DNA from: Pseudomonas arcuscaelestis
GTDB lineage: Bacteria; Pseudomonadota; Gammaproteobacteria; Pseudomonadales; Pseudomonadaceae
Direction of reading: 5' to 3'
DNA length: 64,000 nt
Assembly (NCBI RefSeq): GCF_016881005.1
Contig: NZ_JACOPV010000004.1
Location: forward strand, 1-64,000
In this document: positions 19,978-28,412 of the stretch, piece by piece
Layout of the letters: the number at the start of each line of letters is the position of its first letter
Numbering within the stretch: position 1 is the stretch's first letter
Notes under the pieces: model-generated
What the model was told of the DNA's origin: nothing
Seen by the model: only the letters and a program-made list of their open reading frames with translations
Database searches by the model: none
Position numbers and translations under genes: made by a program

Positions 19978-20005
19978 AAAAAGCGGCCTGGAATGGCCGC
20001 TTTTT
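19978..20005. terminator. Bidirectional rho-independent terminator at the end of the srf-type cluster
   Basis: An 11-bp perfect stem, AAAAAGCGGCC (19978-19988) and GGCCGCTTTTT (19995-20005), with a 6-base loop and a T tract in both directions. It lies just after the stop of the DUF805 gene at 20028, so it should end the minus-strand cluster. The remaining bases between 19851 and 19977 hold nothing recognisable. Confidence 0.85.
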
Positions 20006-20027
20006 CGACAGGCTGATCAATAAATGA

Positions 20028-20492
20028 TCAGGCGATCCCTTTCGGGTTCGGGCCGAAACGGTTGGTGCCTGGGGTGCTGTCCAGGCACAGGAACACGATG
20101 TTGACGAATGGCAGCAGCAACCACCAACCGCTACGATCGCTATCATGCATGCGACGAACACCAACGGCGATGCCGGGTATGAACATGGCCAACGAGTAAA
20201 CATTGGAGAGGGTTGCATTCATTCCCAACAACGCTTCGACAGTGGCAATACCACAGGCAATCAGGAAGTTGATCAGGAAGAACATCCAGTATTCCTTGCG
20301 GCGCGCGCGGCCGGCGAACACGGCGTACTTCTTCAGTACGGCGATGTACCAGTTACCTGTTTGCTCAGGCGCAACTGCTGCTGTCGAAGCCGGCGTACTG
20401 CGGTTGAAGGCTTGAGGCGCACCGCACTGAGGACAGGCGACGGCGCTTTGGTGGATCTCCTTGGCGCAGCCACGACAAAAAACCATACTCAT
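20028..20492 (-). CDS. Zinc-ribbon DUF805 membrane protein
   Basis: This 154-residue protein has an N-terminal zinc ribbon (MVFCRGCAKEIHQSAVACPQCGAPQ, two CxxC pairs) followed by a DUF805 membrane domain (about 50-150) with RRKEYWMFFLINF and MHDSDRSGWWLLL. DUF805 is a common membrane family of unknown function. It is the last gene before the terminator at 19978. Its zinc-ribbon start is nearly identical to that of the next gene upstream, so the pair may interact or share an origin of that domain. Confidence 0.85.
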   Translation of the reverse strand: MSMVFCRGCAKEIHQSAVACPQCGAPQAFNRSTPASTAAVAPEQTGNWYIAVLKKYAVFAGRARRKEYWMFFLINFLIACGIATVEALLGMNATLSNVYSLAMFIPGIAVGVRRMHDSDRSGWWLLLPFVNIVFLCLDSTPGTNRFGPNPKGIA

Positions 20493-20507
20493 TTGTTATC
20501 CCTCACG

Positions 20508-20861
20508 TTAATTAATTGAATATCCAATAAACACAAATATCGAAATGCCCGACATGACCACGCCGGCAATACCCATGTTGCTGCCGGGCTTTCGCTGGGC
20601 AATGCTGATGATGCCTAAAACCAGACTGGCGATAGCGAACACTGCGAGTCCTGCGACAGTGTCACTGTCCCAGTCAGAGGTATCGAACAGGGACAGGACG
20701 CAGAGAATGCCGAGAATCAGCGAAACAATGCCCATCCACGGCGACGCATTGGTGGCCGCTGAGGTAGGGGCTTGCAGGTACTGAGGTGCACCGCACTGGG
20801 GGCAGGAAGGCGCCGTTTCGTGTATTTCCTTGGCGCAACCGCGACAAAAAACCATTGTCAT
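20508..20861 (-). CDS. Zinc-ribbon small membrane protein
   Basis: This 117-residue protein has an N-terminal zinc ribbon (MVFCRGCAKEIHETAPSCPQCGAPQ) and three membrane helices resembling DUF4190-type proteins (WMGIVSLILGILCVLSLF, VAGLAVFAIASLVLGIISIA, GIAGVVMSGISIFVFIGYSI). ATG at 20861 gives the same start as the DUF805 neighbour; the ATG at 20891 is less likely. Function unknown. It is separated from the VWA gene by about 100 bp and could have its own promoter. Confidence 0.78.
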   Translation of the reverse strand: MTMVFCRGCAKEIHETAPSCPQCGAPQYLQAPTSAATNASPWMGIVSLILGILCVLSLFDTSDWDSDTVAGLAVFAIASLVLGIISIAQRKPGSNMGIAGVVMSGISIFVFIGYSIN

Positions 20862-20968
20862 GACAAATCCGTTTGTAGGTTTCTGCTGCACATTGGCAGC
20901 AGAATTTGGACGTAAAGTTTACCAATTATTTCTGTAATGGCGAAATAATGGCGACGATATTTCGACGC

Positions 20969-22228
20969 TCAATTGCACCCGGACGTACTTGAAACCTCCA
21001 GGCTGGCTTCCTGCAATGCTGCGGCCACGGCGGCGGCATCATTGGCGGTATACACGCGACCGCCGGTGTTATCTGCGGCACAGTTGGAGCCCGTGCTGGC
21101 GCTGATGTTGACGATGTTGACCCGCAAGCGTGGTTGCTGCTCGGCAATCTGGCGAGAAACTGCGCACACGCTTTGCCCGCAGCTGTCGCTACCATCGACG
21201 AACATAATGATCACGCCGTCGCGGTCGCGGCCGTTCATTTGCGCAGCAGCGGCTTCCAGGCTGGTGCCTAATGCGGTTCCGCCTTGAGGCTGCAACCTGT
21301 TGATGCGCTCGATCAGATTGCTGCGTTGGCTGGGGGCGAACACGCCATGGTCCTGAGGCGAGCGACAACCGTCGAAGGTGACCAAGCGCATATCGATTCC
21401 TTGCTCCAGATTCTGGATCACGGTGCTCAGTGAGCTTTTGGCCACATCCATGCGTGTAACTCGCTGTTTGCTGTCATACGGCAAGAACTCTTCGATCAAG
21501 GGGACCTTGCGTAGCAACGTGATGTACCACTGTTCGCCTTCGCGCTTGACCCTGATCCGCTCGTCCATGGAGCCCGACGTGTCGAGCACCACGGTAAATT
21601 CCGAAGGCTGAAAGTTTGTTGTCGGGGTGCAGATTAGATTCTGCGATGAAACCGTCGCCCACAACTGGCGCAAGGAAGGCCACCACAGATACAACGCGAA
21701 CAGCAGGGCAAGCAGAAGCAACCCCAGCAGCCACGGCCAAAGTACCAACGGTCGACGCGGCGCTGTCGGTCGAGGTGGCGCTGGTGCTGGTCGAGGCGCA
21801 GGCGCAGCAACCTTCGGCACGGCCGCCGCAGGCACCGACTGTGGCTGCCCCCAGCGCACCACCAGCGGTTCGCCATTGATGCTGTACAGATTGTTCAAGT
21901 CGGGTGCGCCAACCAGTTTGTTCAGCGCTTGGGCGGCTGCGGCTTGCCCACGTCGTTCGAGTTCGTGGGCCAATTGCTTGACCGCGGCCTGGCGCTCTTC
22001 ATAGCGCCTGAGCAATTCGGCCTGCTGCTGGCGCTCAAGGCTGGTGTAGAGGTGAGGCTGGCCCTCAAGCTCCGACCACCACTCCAACACACCGTCGCGC
22101 GCGTGGCGCGGTATGGCATACAGGTGGGCAATGGTGGGTGGAAAGTGCTGACGAATCAGCGCGACTGTCTGTTCCAGCGCTGTGGCTGCTTCCTGGCTGG
22201 CCTGGGTATCACGTATGACTCGCTGCAT
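20969..22228 (-). CDS. Membrane-anchored VWA-domain protein, paralogue 2
   Basis: This 419-residue protein has a helical N-terminal domain (1-130) ending in NLYSINGEPLVVRWG, a Pro/Ala-rich linker, one membrane helix (about 163-184, VLWPWLLGLLLLALLFALYLWW) and a VWA domain (about 205-415). The metal-binding MIDAS motif DTSGSMDE is followed by the conserved Thr (GGTALGTSLEAAAAQ) and Asp (IIMFVDGSDSCG). Topology suggests a cytoplasmic N-domain and periplasmic VWA. It is a clear paralogue of the next gene, with the same first domain (MQRVxRDxQ, HFPPTIAHLYA). Confidence 0.85.
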   Translation of the reverse strand: MQRVIRDTQASQEAATALEQTVALIRQHFPPTIAHLYAIPRHARDGVLEWWSELEGQPHLYTSLERQQQAELLRRYEERQAAVKQLAHELERRGQAAAAQALNKLVGAPDLNNLYSINGEPLVVRWGQPQSVPAAAVPKVAAPAPRPAPAPPRPTAPRRPLVLWPWLLGLLLLALLFALYLWWPSLRQLWATVSSQNLICTPTTNFQPSEFTVVLDTSGSMDERIRVKREGEQWYITLLRKVPLIEEFLPYDSKQRVTRMDVAKSSLSTVIQNLEQGIDMRLVTFDGCRSPQDHGVFAPSQRSNLIERINRLQPQGGTALGTSLEAAAAQMNGRDRDGVIIMFVDGSDSCGQSVCAVSRQIAEQQPRLRVNIVNISASTGSNCAADNTGGRVYTANDAAAVAAALQEASLEVSSTSGCN

Positions 22229-22240
22229 GTGAGTGCGTCT

Positions 22241-23647
22241 CTACTCGCAGTTGGTATTGGCGGAAACTTCCTGGCTGGCCTGCTCGAGGGCAATGTCCAG
22301 TTGTGAAGCGTTGTTCACCGAGTAGACCTGGCCACCCGTGCGCTGAGCGACGCAGTCGGCCAGGCTGTTGGTGCTGATGTTGATCAGGTTGACCTTCAGG
22401 CGTGGCTGGTCCTGGGCGATGCGCTGGGCGACTTCGCAGATGTTACGACCGCAGCCATCTTCGCCGTCGGCAAACATGACAATCACCCCATCGCGGTCTC
22501 GGCCGTTCATGCTGCTGGCAGCCATCTCCAAGCTTGCGCTCAGCGCTGTGCCATCGTCGGCCTTCAGGCCCTGGATGCCACGGATCAGCGCAGGTCGCTG
22601 GGCCTTGCCAAACACGCCGTGGTCAACGGGGGTACGGCAACCGTTGAACGTCACCAGGCGCATGTCGATGGCCGGATGCAGGTCCTTGACCATTTGCGTC
22701 AAAGACTGCTTGGCCACGTCCATACGTACAGGCGGTTGAGTGATTCTGGCGAAGATCGCAGGGTCGGCGAAGGGGTTGTCCAGGTTCCTGAAGAACCACA
22801 TCTCATCATTCAACGAGGCATCGACACTGAGGTTCATCGACCCCGAGGTATCAAATACGACCGCCAATTCAGGGGGTTGGTTTTTTGTGTATTTGCGACA
22901 TACAGGAGGCTTTGGCGGTGCGCTTGCCTCGGCCTGCTTAGGCTTGGCAACAGGCGGCGGTTCAGGCGCCACGGGAGGTTCAGGTTCAGGTTCAGGTACA
23001 GGCTCAGGCTCTGGAGTCGGCAAAGGCAACTCAGGAGCGGGCGTTATCGCCGTCTCGCTACTGATCACCGGCTGTTCCACTGCGTTCGGTTGTGGAGTTT
23101 GACCGAACCATTGGCGCAGGTAAGGGCAGCCGAACCACAGCGCTGCCAGGATCGCCAGCAACGCCAACAAGGGCAACAGGAACCACGGCAGCCAGAAAAT
23201 CCAGCGCCGTCGAGGCTTGGCCGCCGGCGCGACCGGTGGCGGTGGAGTGGCTACGACTACAGGCGTATCCCACCGTACCAGTAACGGGTAACCATTGACG
23301 CTGTAGAGGTTATCCAGATTTGCCGGACCGATCAGGCGGCGCAGGGCCGAGGCGTCGCCGGTCTGCCCGCGTTGCTCCAGTTCAGCGGCCAACTGCCCAA
23401 TAGCATCCTGACGCTGCTCGTACACACCTAACAAAGCCGATTGTTGCTCGGCATTGAGTTCGCGATACAAGCGTGGCTGTCCCTCAAGCTCTGTCCACCA
23501 CTCGCGGACTCCGTCATTGCCTGCACGGGGCCTGGCGTAAAGTTGGGCAACACTGGGAGGGAAATGCTTGCTAATGATCGCGACTGTCTGGACGAGATCG
23601 GCCAGGCCGGAATGGTCCGGCCCGGCATCACGGGTAACCCGCTGCAT
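22241..23647 (-). CDS. Membrane-anchored VWA-domain protein, paralogue 1
   Basis: This 468-residue protein has the same layout as the downstream paralogue: a helical domain ending LDNLYSVNGYPLLVRWD (111-127), a linker, one membrane helix (149-173), a Pro/Glu-rich stalk (PEPEPVPEPEPEPPV, about 205-250) and a VWA domain (about 258-465). The MIDAS residues are in DTSGSMN (about 263), DGTALSASLE and MFADGEDGCG. Periplasmic VWA domains usually bind a protein partner through a divalent metal. The partner is not identified; the lipoproteins upstream are candidates by position. Confidence 0.86.
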   Translation of the reverse strand: MQRVTRDAGPDHSGLADLVQTVAIISKHFPPSVAQLYARPRAGNDGVREWWTELEGQPRLYRELNAEQQSALLGVYEQRQDAIGQLAAELEQRGQTGDASALRRLIGPANLDNLYSVNGYPLLVRWDTPVVVATPPPPVAPAAKPRRRWIFWLPWFLLPLLALLAILAALWFGCPYLRQWFGQTPQPNAVEQPVISSETAITPAPELPLPTPEPEPVPEPEPEPPVAPEPPPVAKPKQAEASAPPKPPVCRKYTKNQPPELAVVFDTSGSMNLSVDASLNDEMWFFRNLDNPFADPAIFARITQPPVRMDVAKQSLTQMVKDLHPAIDMRLVTFNGCRTPVDHGVFGKAQRPALIRGIQGLKADDGTALSASLEMAASSMNGRDRDGVIVMFADGEDGCGRNICEVAQRIAQDQPRLKVNLINISTNSLADCVAQRTGGQVYSVNNASQLDIALEQASQEVSANTNCE

Positions 23648-23691
23648 GATGAAATCCTGAAAAGTACGGCAGCCGAAGCTGCCGATGGGGC

Positions 23692-24195
23692 TTACTCGTA
23701 ACCCAGGCTCAACTGCAGGCGACTTACTTGCTGCTGCAGGGATTTGAGCTCTTGCTTACGGGCTTCGACCTGGGCACTGCTGGCGTTTTTTGCCGGAGCG
23801 CCTTGGCCTGCCTTGAGTTGCTTTTCCAACCCGGCGATCTGCTGTTGCACATCGCTCTTGTTGGCGTGACGCGCCTTGAGGGTGGCCAGCAGTCCATTCA
23901 GCGACTTTTGCAGGTTTGCCTGTTGGCGCTGCTGAGTGGCCAGGTCCTGGCGCGTCGAAGCTTGTAGGGCGCTAAGCTCGTCGTACACCTGATTGAACTG
24001 GCGATTCTGCTCACGGGCTGCGACCAAGTCCTGCTCGCTGTTACGCACCTGCTCGGCATAGCCGCCGCCGTAGTCGCAGTTGAGCTTACTGATCAGGCTG
24101 GCGCTGCTGTCGGAGGCCGTGCACTGTGACGCTGTGGTTGCGCAGCCGGCCAGGGTGCCTAGCAGCAGAGCGCAAAAACCGATTCTTACCAACAT
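23692..24195 (-). CDS. Coiled-coil lipoprotein, short
   Basis: This 167-residue lipoprotein has a signal MLVRIGFCALLLGTLAGC with lipobox LAGC (Cys18). The mature part is almost all predicted coiled coil (DLVAAREQNRQFNQVYDELSAL, then QVEARKQELKSLQQQVSRLQ). No enzyme motif is present. It probably works as an outer-membrane- or inner-membrane-anchored structural element of the srf-type cluster. The family is not recognised. Confidence 0.78.
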   Translation of the reverse strand: MLVRIGFCALLLGTLAGCATTASQCTASDSSASLISKLNCDYGGGYAEQVRNSEQDLVAAREQNRQFNQVYDELSALQASTRQDLATQQRQQANLQKSLNGLLATLKARHANKSDVQQQIAGLEKQLKAGQGAPAKNASSAQVEARKQELKSLQQQVSRLQLSLGYE

Positions 24196-24204
24196 GCCTT
24201 GTCC

Positions 24205-24936
24205 TCAACCCAGAGTGATTGCCGAGCGCTGGTCGTAGAGGCCATCGACCTCTTTTTGCAGCGATGCAACCTTGGTGTTCATCTTGGCGATCTCGGTCTC
24301 GACCTTCTGAACTTCAACCTGGTCGGAACCGCTTGCACGCTCGAGCTTGGCGACGTTTTGGAACTCGGTAATGCGGGTTTGCATGTTCTTGACGTCTTTG
24401 CGCATCAGGTCGAGGTTCTTGTCGATGGTGACGATGTTCTGCTGAGCCTTGGCTTTATCGACAGTCTTGGCCTTGATATCGCGCTGGATGTCGGCGATCT
24501 GTTGCTTGTCGTCATTGATAACGCGCTGCAGGGTGTTGGTACGCTCAGCCACTTTGGCAGTTTCTTTCTGCACGTCGGCGCTCATCACATTCAGACGTTG
24601 AGTGGTGTCGGCATACTTGGCACGACGATCATCCAGGTAGTAGTTGGCACCCATGGCCACGCCACAAGCGGCCAGTCCCGCAGCCACGGCGCAGACCGCC
24701 TTGTTGCCCGAGTTGGACAGCGTGCAAACCAAAATGCCACCTGCAGCGGCTACCGCGCAGGCCTGATAACCGGAGGCGCTGAAGAACTTGGCGTCGTTAC
24801 CCGACGTCAAGCGCGGGTCGGCGCCGCTGTCGCCGAGCAGCGAACTGCCTGTGCTGGCGCAGCCGCTCAGCACCAGGCTGAATGCAACCATCAGACCGAT
24901 CCATACCCGCGAAATACCCGGTTTGTTTGTGTTCAC
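24205..24936 (-). CDS. Coiled-coil lipoprotein, long
   Basis: This 243-residue lipoprotein has lipobox LSGC (Cys26). A glycine/alanine-rich Cys-containing segment (CAVAAAGGILVCTLSNSGNKAVCAVAAGLAACGVAMG, about 57-97) reads like a membrane-inserting or packing helix pair. A long coiled coil (about 105-240) follows. Only 9 bp separate it from the shorter lipoprotein gene, so the two are co-expressed and may form one filament-like assembly. Function unknown. Confidence 0.78.
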   Translation of the reverse strand: MNTNKPGISRVWIGLMVAFSLVLSGCASTGSSLLGDSGADPRLTSGNDAKFFSASGYQACAVAAAGGILVCTLSNSGNKAVCAVAAGLAACGVAMGANYYLDDRRAKYADTTQRLNVMSADVQKETAKVAERTNTLQRVINDDKQQIADIQRDIKAKTVDKAKAQQNIVTIDKNLDLMRKDVKNMQTRITEFQNVAKLERASGSDQVEVQKVETEIAKMNTKVASLQKEVDGLYDQRSAITLG

Positions 24937-24961
24937 GTTGGCTTTCCTTGTGCGCTGTTGA

Positions 24962-26512
24962 TTAGTGAGTTACGGCCTTGCAGCTCTTGAGCCAGGCGTT
25001 GATGTCGATCTTCTGGGTTTTCAGGAACGCCGACTGGTTGGCCCAATGGGTCGTCAGGTAAGGCTTGAGTTCCGAAAGATTCTTGTTGGCCGTCAACACG
25101 CCTTCGAGCACCGGCACTTGAGCTTCGAGCAGTGATTGGCCGTAGAGCGAGCCGGAGTCCACCAGTGAGCTGGCGTAGTAACGGCTGAGCTTGTGCAGGC
25201 GATCGCTCTGCTCGTCGAGCTTGGATTTGCGCATGCCGCAGGTAGGATCTTCCTCGCCAGCCTTGCAGTTGGCGGCATAGTTTTTCTGCAGGAAGTCCAG
25301 GTACTGGCCGTCATCGAGCATTTTGGTGCACAGGAAGGCACCCAGGTTCAGGCTGGCGCGAATCGCTTGGTCGCGGGCTTCCTGTTGCTGCTGGTTGCTG
25401 GCACGCAGCTGGTTTTCCACAGTCTTGAGCTGGTCCTTGAGGCCTTGGTCTTCAACGCTCGATGCCAGCTCTTCAAGCGCTTTGACGGTGCCTTTGTCCT
25501 TTGGGTCGGCGGACGGCTGATCGTTACCCAGCTTGCTCCAGCTTTTTTCGATGCTGCTGACCCGTTCGCGGGAGGTGAGGGTCGGCGAGACCATGGCCAG
25601 GCGCACGCCGTTGGTTTTCTTGGTTACCGGGCCCTGAGCGTTGTAGTAGGGTTCTTCCTGGCGCAGCGCCGTGCGCAACTGACCTTCAGCGGTCAGGAAG
25701 TTGCCACCGCGAACGACATAACCGCCGGCTTGACCATGCTGACGGTCGAGCTTGTTCAGGCGGAAGGGTTCGAACATCATCTCGCTGGCGTTGCCAAGCA
25801 TGTCGTGCAGACCCAGCGGATTGGGTTTGAGCAAACCACTCAGCTGCAACTTGCCGTTGGATGATTGCGCGCCGGCAAACCATTCATAAGCGTTCAGGCC
25901 TTCCGGCATGGGGTAGCGACCGTCACGAAACTCCGCAGTACTCACTTGCAGGCCGCCACGGGCGGCGAACTCCCACTCGGTTTCGGTGGGCAGGCGCAGA
26001 AAGCCTTGGGCGCCGTCTTCGCTTGGTAGCTTGGCCGCGGCGTTGGCGCGCAGCCAACGGTTGTACTTGTCCGCAGCCTGCAGTGCATCCAGCCAACTGA
26101 TCGACACCACCGGCAGGCGCAGTTTGTTCGACGGCGTCGGGCAGTTGTCTTCAGTCAAAGCCTGATACTGAAGTTGAGTCATCTCGTACTTGGCCATCAA
26201 GTAGTAACGAGACTTGTCGCCCTTGGCGTTGGTAAAACTCCCCGAGATAAAGGCCGGGCGAGTCTGTTCTACATAACCCCATTCGGCACTGTCCTGACCA
26301 ATATTGATTGGGTAGTCATCCAGTGGCCCGGCCAACGGGATCAGCACTTTGCGAAACACCATCGAGCCTTCGCAGGGCATTGGCAGCACCACGTCATCGG
26401 CGTCGGGCATCGGGTTGTAATGTTTTTCTTCCCAGGCGGCGGCTGAAGCGTTAAGCAGGTAGCCGAAACTCAGGGGCACAAACAGTAGACGGCAGCAGGC
26501 TTTAAAGCTCAC
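24962..26512 (-). CDS. Periplasmic FGE/SUMF1-fold protein, probably not catalytic
   Basis: This 516-residue protein has a signal peptide ending NASAAA, an FGE-sulfatase (SUMF1) domain (about 95-310) and a helical C-terminal domain (about 320-516). SUMF1 landmarks seen are YEMTQLQYQAL, LRLPTETEWEFAARGG, GLHDMLGNASEMMFEPF and YVVRGGNF. The RGG motif is followed by LTAEGQLRTALR rather than the Cys-containing motif of formylglycine-generating enzymes, and no sulfatase lies nearby. A ligand-binding or scaffold role is more likely than sulfatase activation. It overlaps ftsX-like by 11 bp. Confidence 0.82.
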   Translation of the reverse strand: MSFKACCRLLFVPLSFGYLLNASAAAWEEKHYNPMPDADDVVLPMPCEGSMVFRKVLIPLAGPLDDYPINIGQDSAEWGYVEQTRPAFISGSFTNAKGDKSRYYLMAKYEMTQLQYQALTEDNCPTPSNKLRLPVVSISWLDALQAADKYNRWLRANAAAKLPSEDGAQGFLRLPTETEWEFAARGGLQVSTAEFRDGRYPMPEGLNAYEWFAGAQSSNGKLQLSGLLKPNPLGLHDMLGNASEMMFEPFRLNKLDRQHGQAGGYVVRGGNFLTAEGQLRTALRQEEPYYNAQGPVTKKTNGVRLAMVSPTLTSRERVSSIEKSWSKLGNDQPSADPKDKGTVKALEELASSVEDQGLKDQLKTVENQLRASNQQQQEARDQAIRASLNLGAFLCTKMLDDGQYLDFLQKNYAANCKAGEEDPTCGMRKSKLDEQSDRLHKLSRYYASSLVDSGSLYGQSLLEAQVPVLEGVLTANKNLSELKPYLTTHWANQSAFLKTQKIDINAWLKSCKAVTH

Positions 26513-27725
26513 GCAGACTCTCCGCAGGTTGAATGTTTATCGCCCGCAGGGCACCGATCAGGGCGACCAGGGCAGCGACAAGGAAGGCCAGAAACAGGGC
26601 CACCAGGCCATGCCAGACAGTGATGTGACAAATGAACGTGCCGGTGGCCTGGCTGCTGCCCAGCAGGTGGTCGAACAGCAGGCTGCCGACGAAGTAGCTA
26701 GCCAGCCCACCGAGGTAGCCGACCACACTCAACAACAATGCTTGCAACACCACATAACCGGCCACCGCCGCAGTGCCGAAGCCGAGCAGGCGCAGCACGG
26801 CAAGATTGCGGCGCTTGCGATCGATGTTGGCCAGGAAGGCACCCACCAGCGAGGCGATGCAGCCGATGAGCGCCGCGCCGGCAATCACGCCGAAAATCAA
26901 CCCCAGTACGTGGTTGATCGCTTTGACGCTGTCGATTTCGGCGAGACGGCTGCTGGTCTCGATACGTTGCTCGTTGAGCCAGCGCTCCAGCGGTTCGACG
27001 CTATCGATATCACGGGCGTAGAGGCGCGCGCGGGCATAGCCGACCTTCACACCATCCATGGGTTTACCCGTAATGCCGCCCAGGCCTGCGACCTGGTAGC
27101 CATCACGGTAATACTCAAGTTCAAGCAGAAGCTGCGGGCTAACGAACGCTGCCGGGCGCGCAAATCGTGCGGGTTCCAGTACCTCCTGCACTTGCAGGGT
27201 ACGTTCACCATGCTCGTTGATGCCGTCCATACGCCGGGCGACGCGCAGGCGCACAGTGTCGCCGGCCTTGGCCGCCAGGCGCTCGGCAGCCCGCGCACTG
27301 AGAATCACCTGATTGCCTTGCAGCGCGCTCAACGGCGATTTAAGTAAAGGGTCGTTGGCCTGTGTAGGGATAACTTCAACGTTGTCGGCAAAACGGCCAC
27401 GCTCACCCAGCAAGTCAGCCTGGGTATTGAGTGAGCGAGTCTGACCGATGGCGAAAATAACCTGAGGTTGTTGTCGCAGGTTATCCAGCCATTGATTGTC
27501 GTAATGACCGCTGCTGAGCATTTTGATTTCAAGGTTGCGCGGGTCGCTCAGCAACTCTTCCTGCAGTTGGCTGACAACGCCATGCTTGAGGCCGAACAAC
27601 AGCAGCAGCGGGGCGATCACCGCAACCAGCGAGGCAGCCATGCACAACGTCACCTTGCGGTCGTGCCACAGGTCCGCCAGGGATAGTTGGGCCAGCAGGG
27701 CGAGGCGCTTATACCAGGGGTTCAA
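26502..27725 (-). CDS. FtsX/MacB-type ABC transporter permease
   Basis: This permease of about 407 residues has one N-terminal membrane helix (about 29-50, VTLCMAASLVAVIAPLLLLFG), a large periplasmic domain (about 51-270) and three C-terminal helices (about 277-300, 325-350, 370-395), the MacB/LolCE/FtsX fold. Such proteins usually transmit force or extract lipoproteins rather than transport solutes. TTG at 27725 is preferred because AGGAGA lies 8 bases upstream; GTG at 27755 is an alternative. It pairs with the ATPase gene just upstream and may act on the two lipoproteins encoded downstream. Confidence 0.82.
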   Translation of the reverse strand: MNPWYKRLALLAQLSLADLWHDRKVTLCMAASLVAVIAPLLLLFGLKHGVVSQLQEELLSDPRNLEIKMLSSGHYDNQWLDNLRQQPQVIFAIGQTRSLNTQADLLGERGRFADNVEVIPTQANDPLLKSPLSALQGNQVILSARAAERLAAKAGDTVRLRVARRMDGINEHGERTLQVQEVLEPARFARPAAFVSPQLLLELEYYRDGYQVAGLGGITGKPMDGVKVGYARARLYARDIDSVEPLERWLNEQRIETSSRLAEIDSVKAINHVLGLIFGVIAGAALIGCIASLVGAFLANIDRKRRNLAVLRLLGFGTAAVAGYVVLQALLLSVVGYLGGLASYFVGSLLFDHLLGSSQATGTFICHITVWHGLVALFLAFLVAALVALIGALRAINIQPAESLREL

Positions 27726-28407
27726 AGCGTGTTTCTCCTTCCCCGTTGACAGCACCCAGACGCGGCAATCCGAAGTGTTCGATCAAAGCCCAGTCGTGCG
27801 AAACCACTAACGCGCTCAGCCCCAGCTTACTGACCAGACTGAGCAGCAACTCGAACAAGCGGCGGGCATTGTTTGGATCAAGAGCCGCCGTCGGCTCATC
27901 GGCCAACAGCAGGCGCGGCTCGTGGGCAATCGCCCGGACGCATGCGACACGCTGGCGCTCACCGATGGACAAGGCCTGGGGCAATTTGTCGAGCAGCGGT
28001 CCAAGACGCAGCGCATCGATGGCCATGTCCACGGCATCGCTGCGACTGCTCAAGCCGAGCAGGCGTCGAGGCAGACGAATGTTGTCGCGCACGTTGAGAA
28101 ACGGCAGCAGGCCACCATTTTGCAAAACGAACCCTAGCTGCCGTGAGCGCACGGCTGCCAGCGCCGGCTGTTGGTCGTCGGCCAGCAACCGCGCCACATC
28201 CAGGGCCTCAGGGCCCAATTGATAGCGCTCCAGCGATTGTGGGGCCAGCAGCAGGCCGATGGCTTCAAGCAGGGTGCTCTTGCCACAACCGCTTTCGCCG
28301 GTAATTGCGTAGATCTCGCCTTGTTGTAGTTGCAACGTCTCAAGTCGCACTTTGTGCGACTGAGGTCCTTGTCCGCGTTCTACCAACAGTCCCTTGATAT
28401 CTAGCAT
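27709..28407 (-). CDS. ABC transporter ATPase (LolD/MacB-like)
   Basis: This 232-residue cytoplasmic ATPase has Walker A GESGCGKST (about 37-45), signature LSIGERQRVACVRA and Walker B LLLADEPTAALD (about 165-176). It belongs to the LolD/MacB/FtsE group that pairs with FtsX-type permeases, and the gene overlaps that permease gene. It is distant enough from LolD that the housekeeping lipoprotein transporter is presumably elsewhere. Confidence 0.88.
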   Translation of the reverse strand: MLDIKGLLVERGQGPQSHKVRLETLQLQQGEIYAITGESGCGKSTLLEAIGLLLAPQSLERYQLGPEALDVARLLADDQQPALAAVRSRQLGFVLQNGGLLPFLNVRDNIRLPRRLLGLSSRSDAVDMAIDALRLGPLLDKLPQALSIGERQRVACVRAIAHEPRLLLADEPTAALDPNNARRLFELLLSLVSKLGLSALVVSHDWALIEHFGLPRLGAVNGEGETRFEPLV

Positions 28408-28412
28408 GGAGC

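Noticed and set aside
24962..26512. Sulfatase-activating formylglycine-generating enzyme
   Set aside because: The Cys motif after RGG is missing and no sulfatase is encoded nearby.
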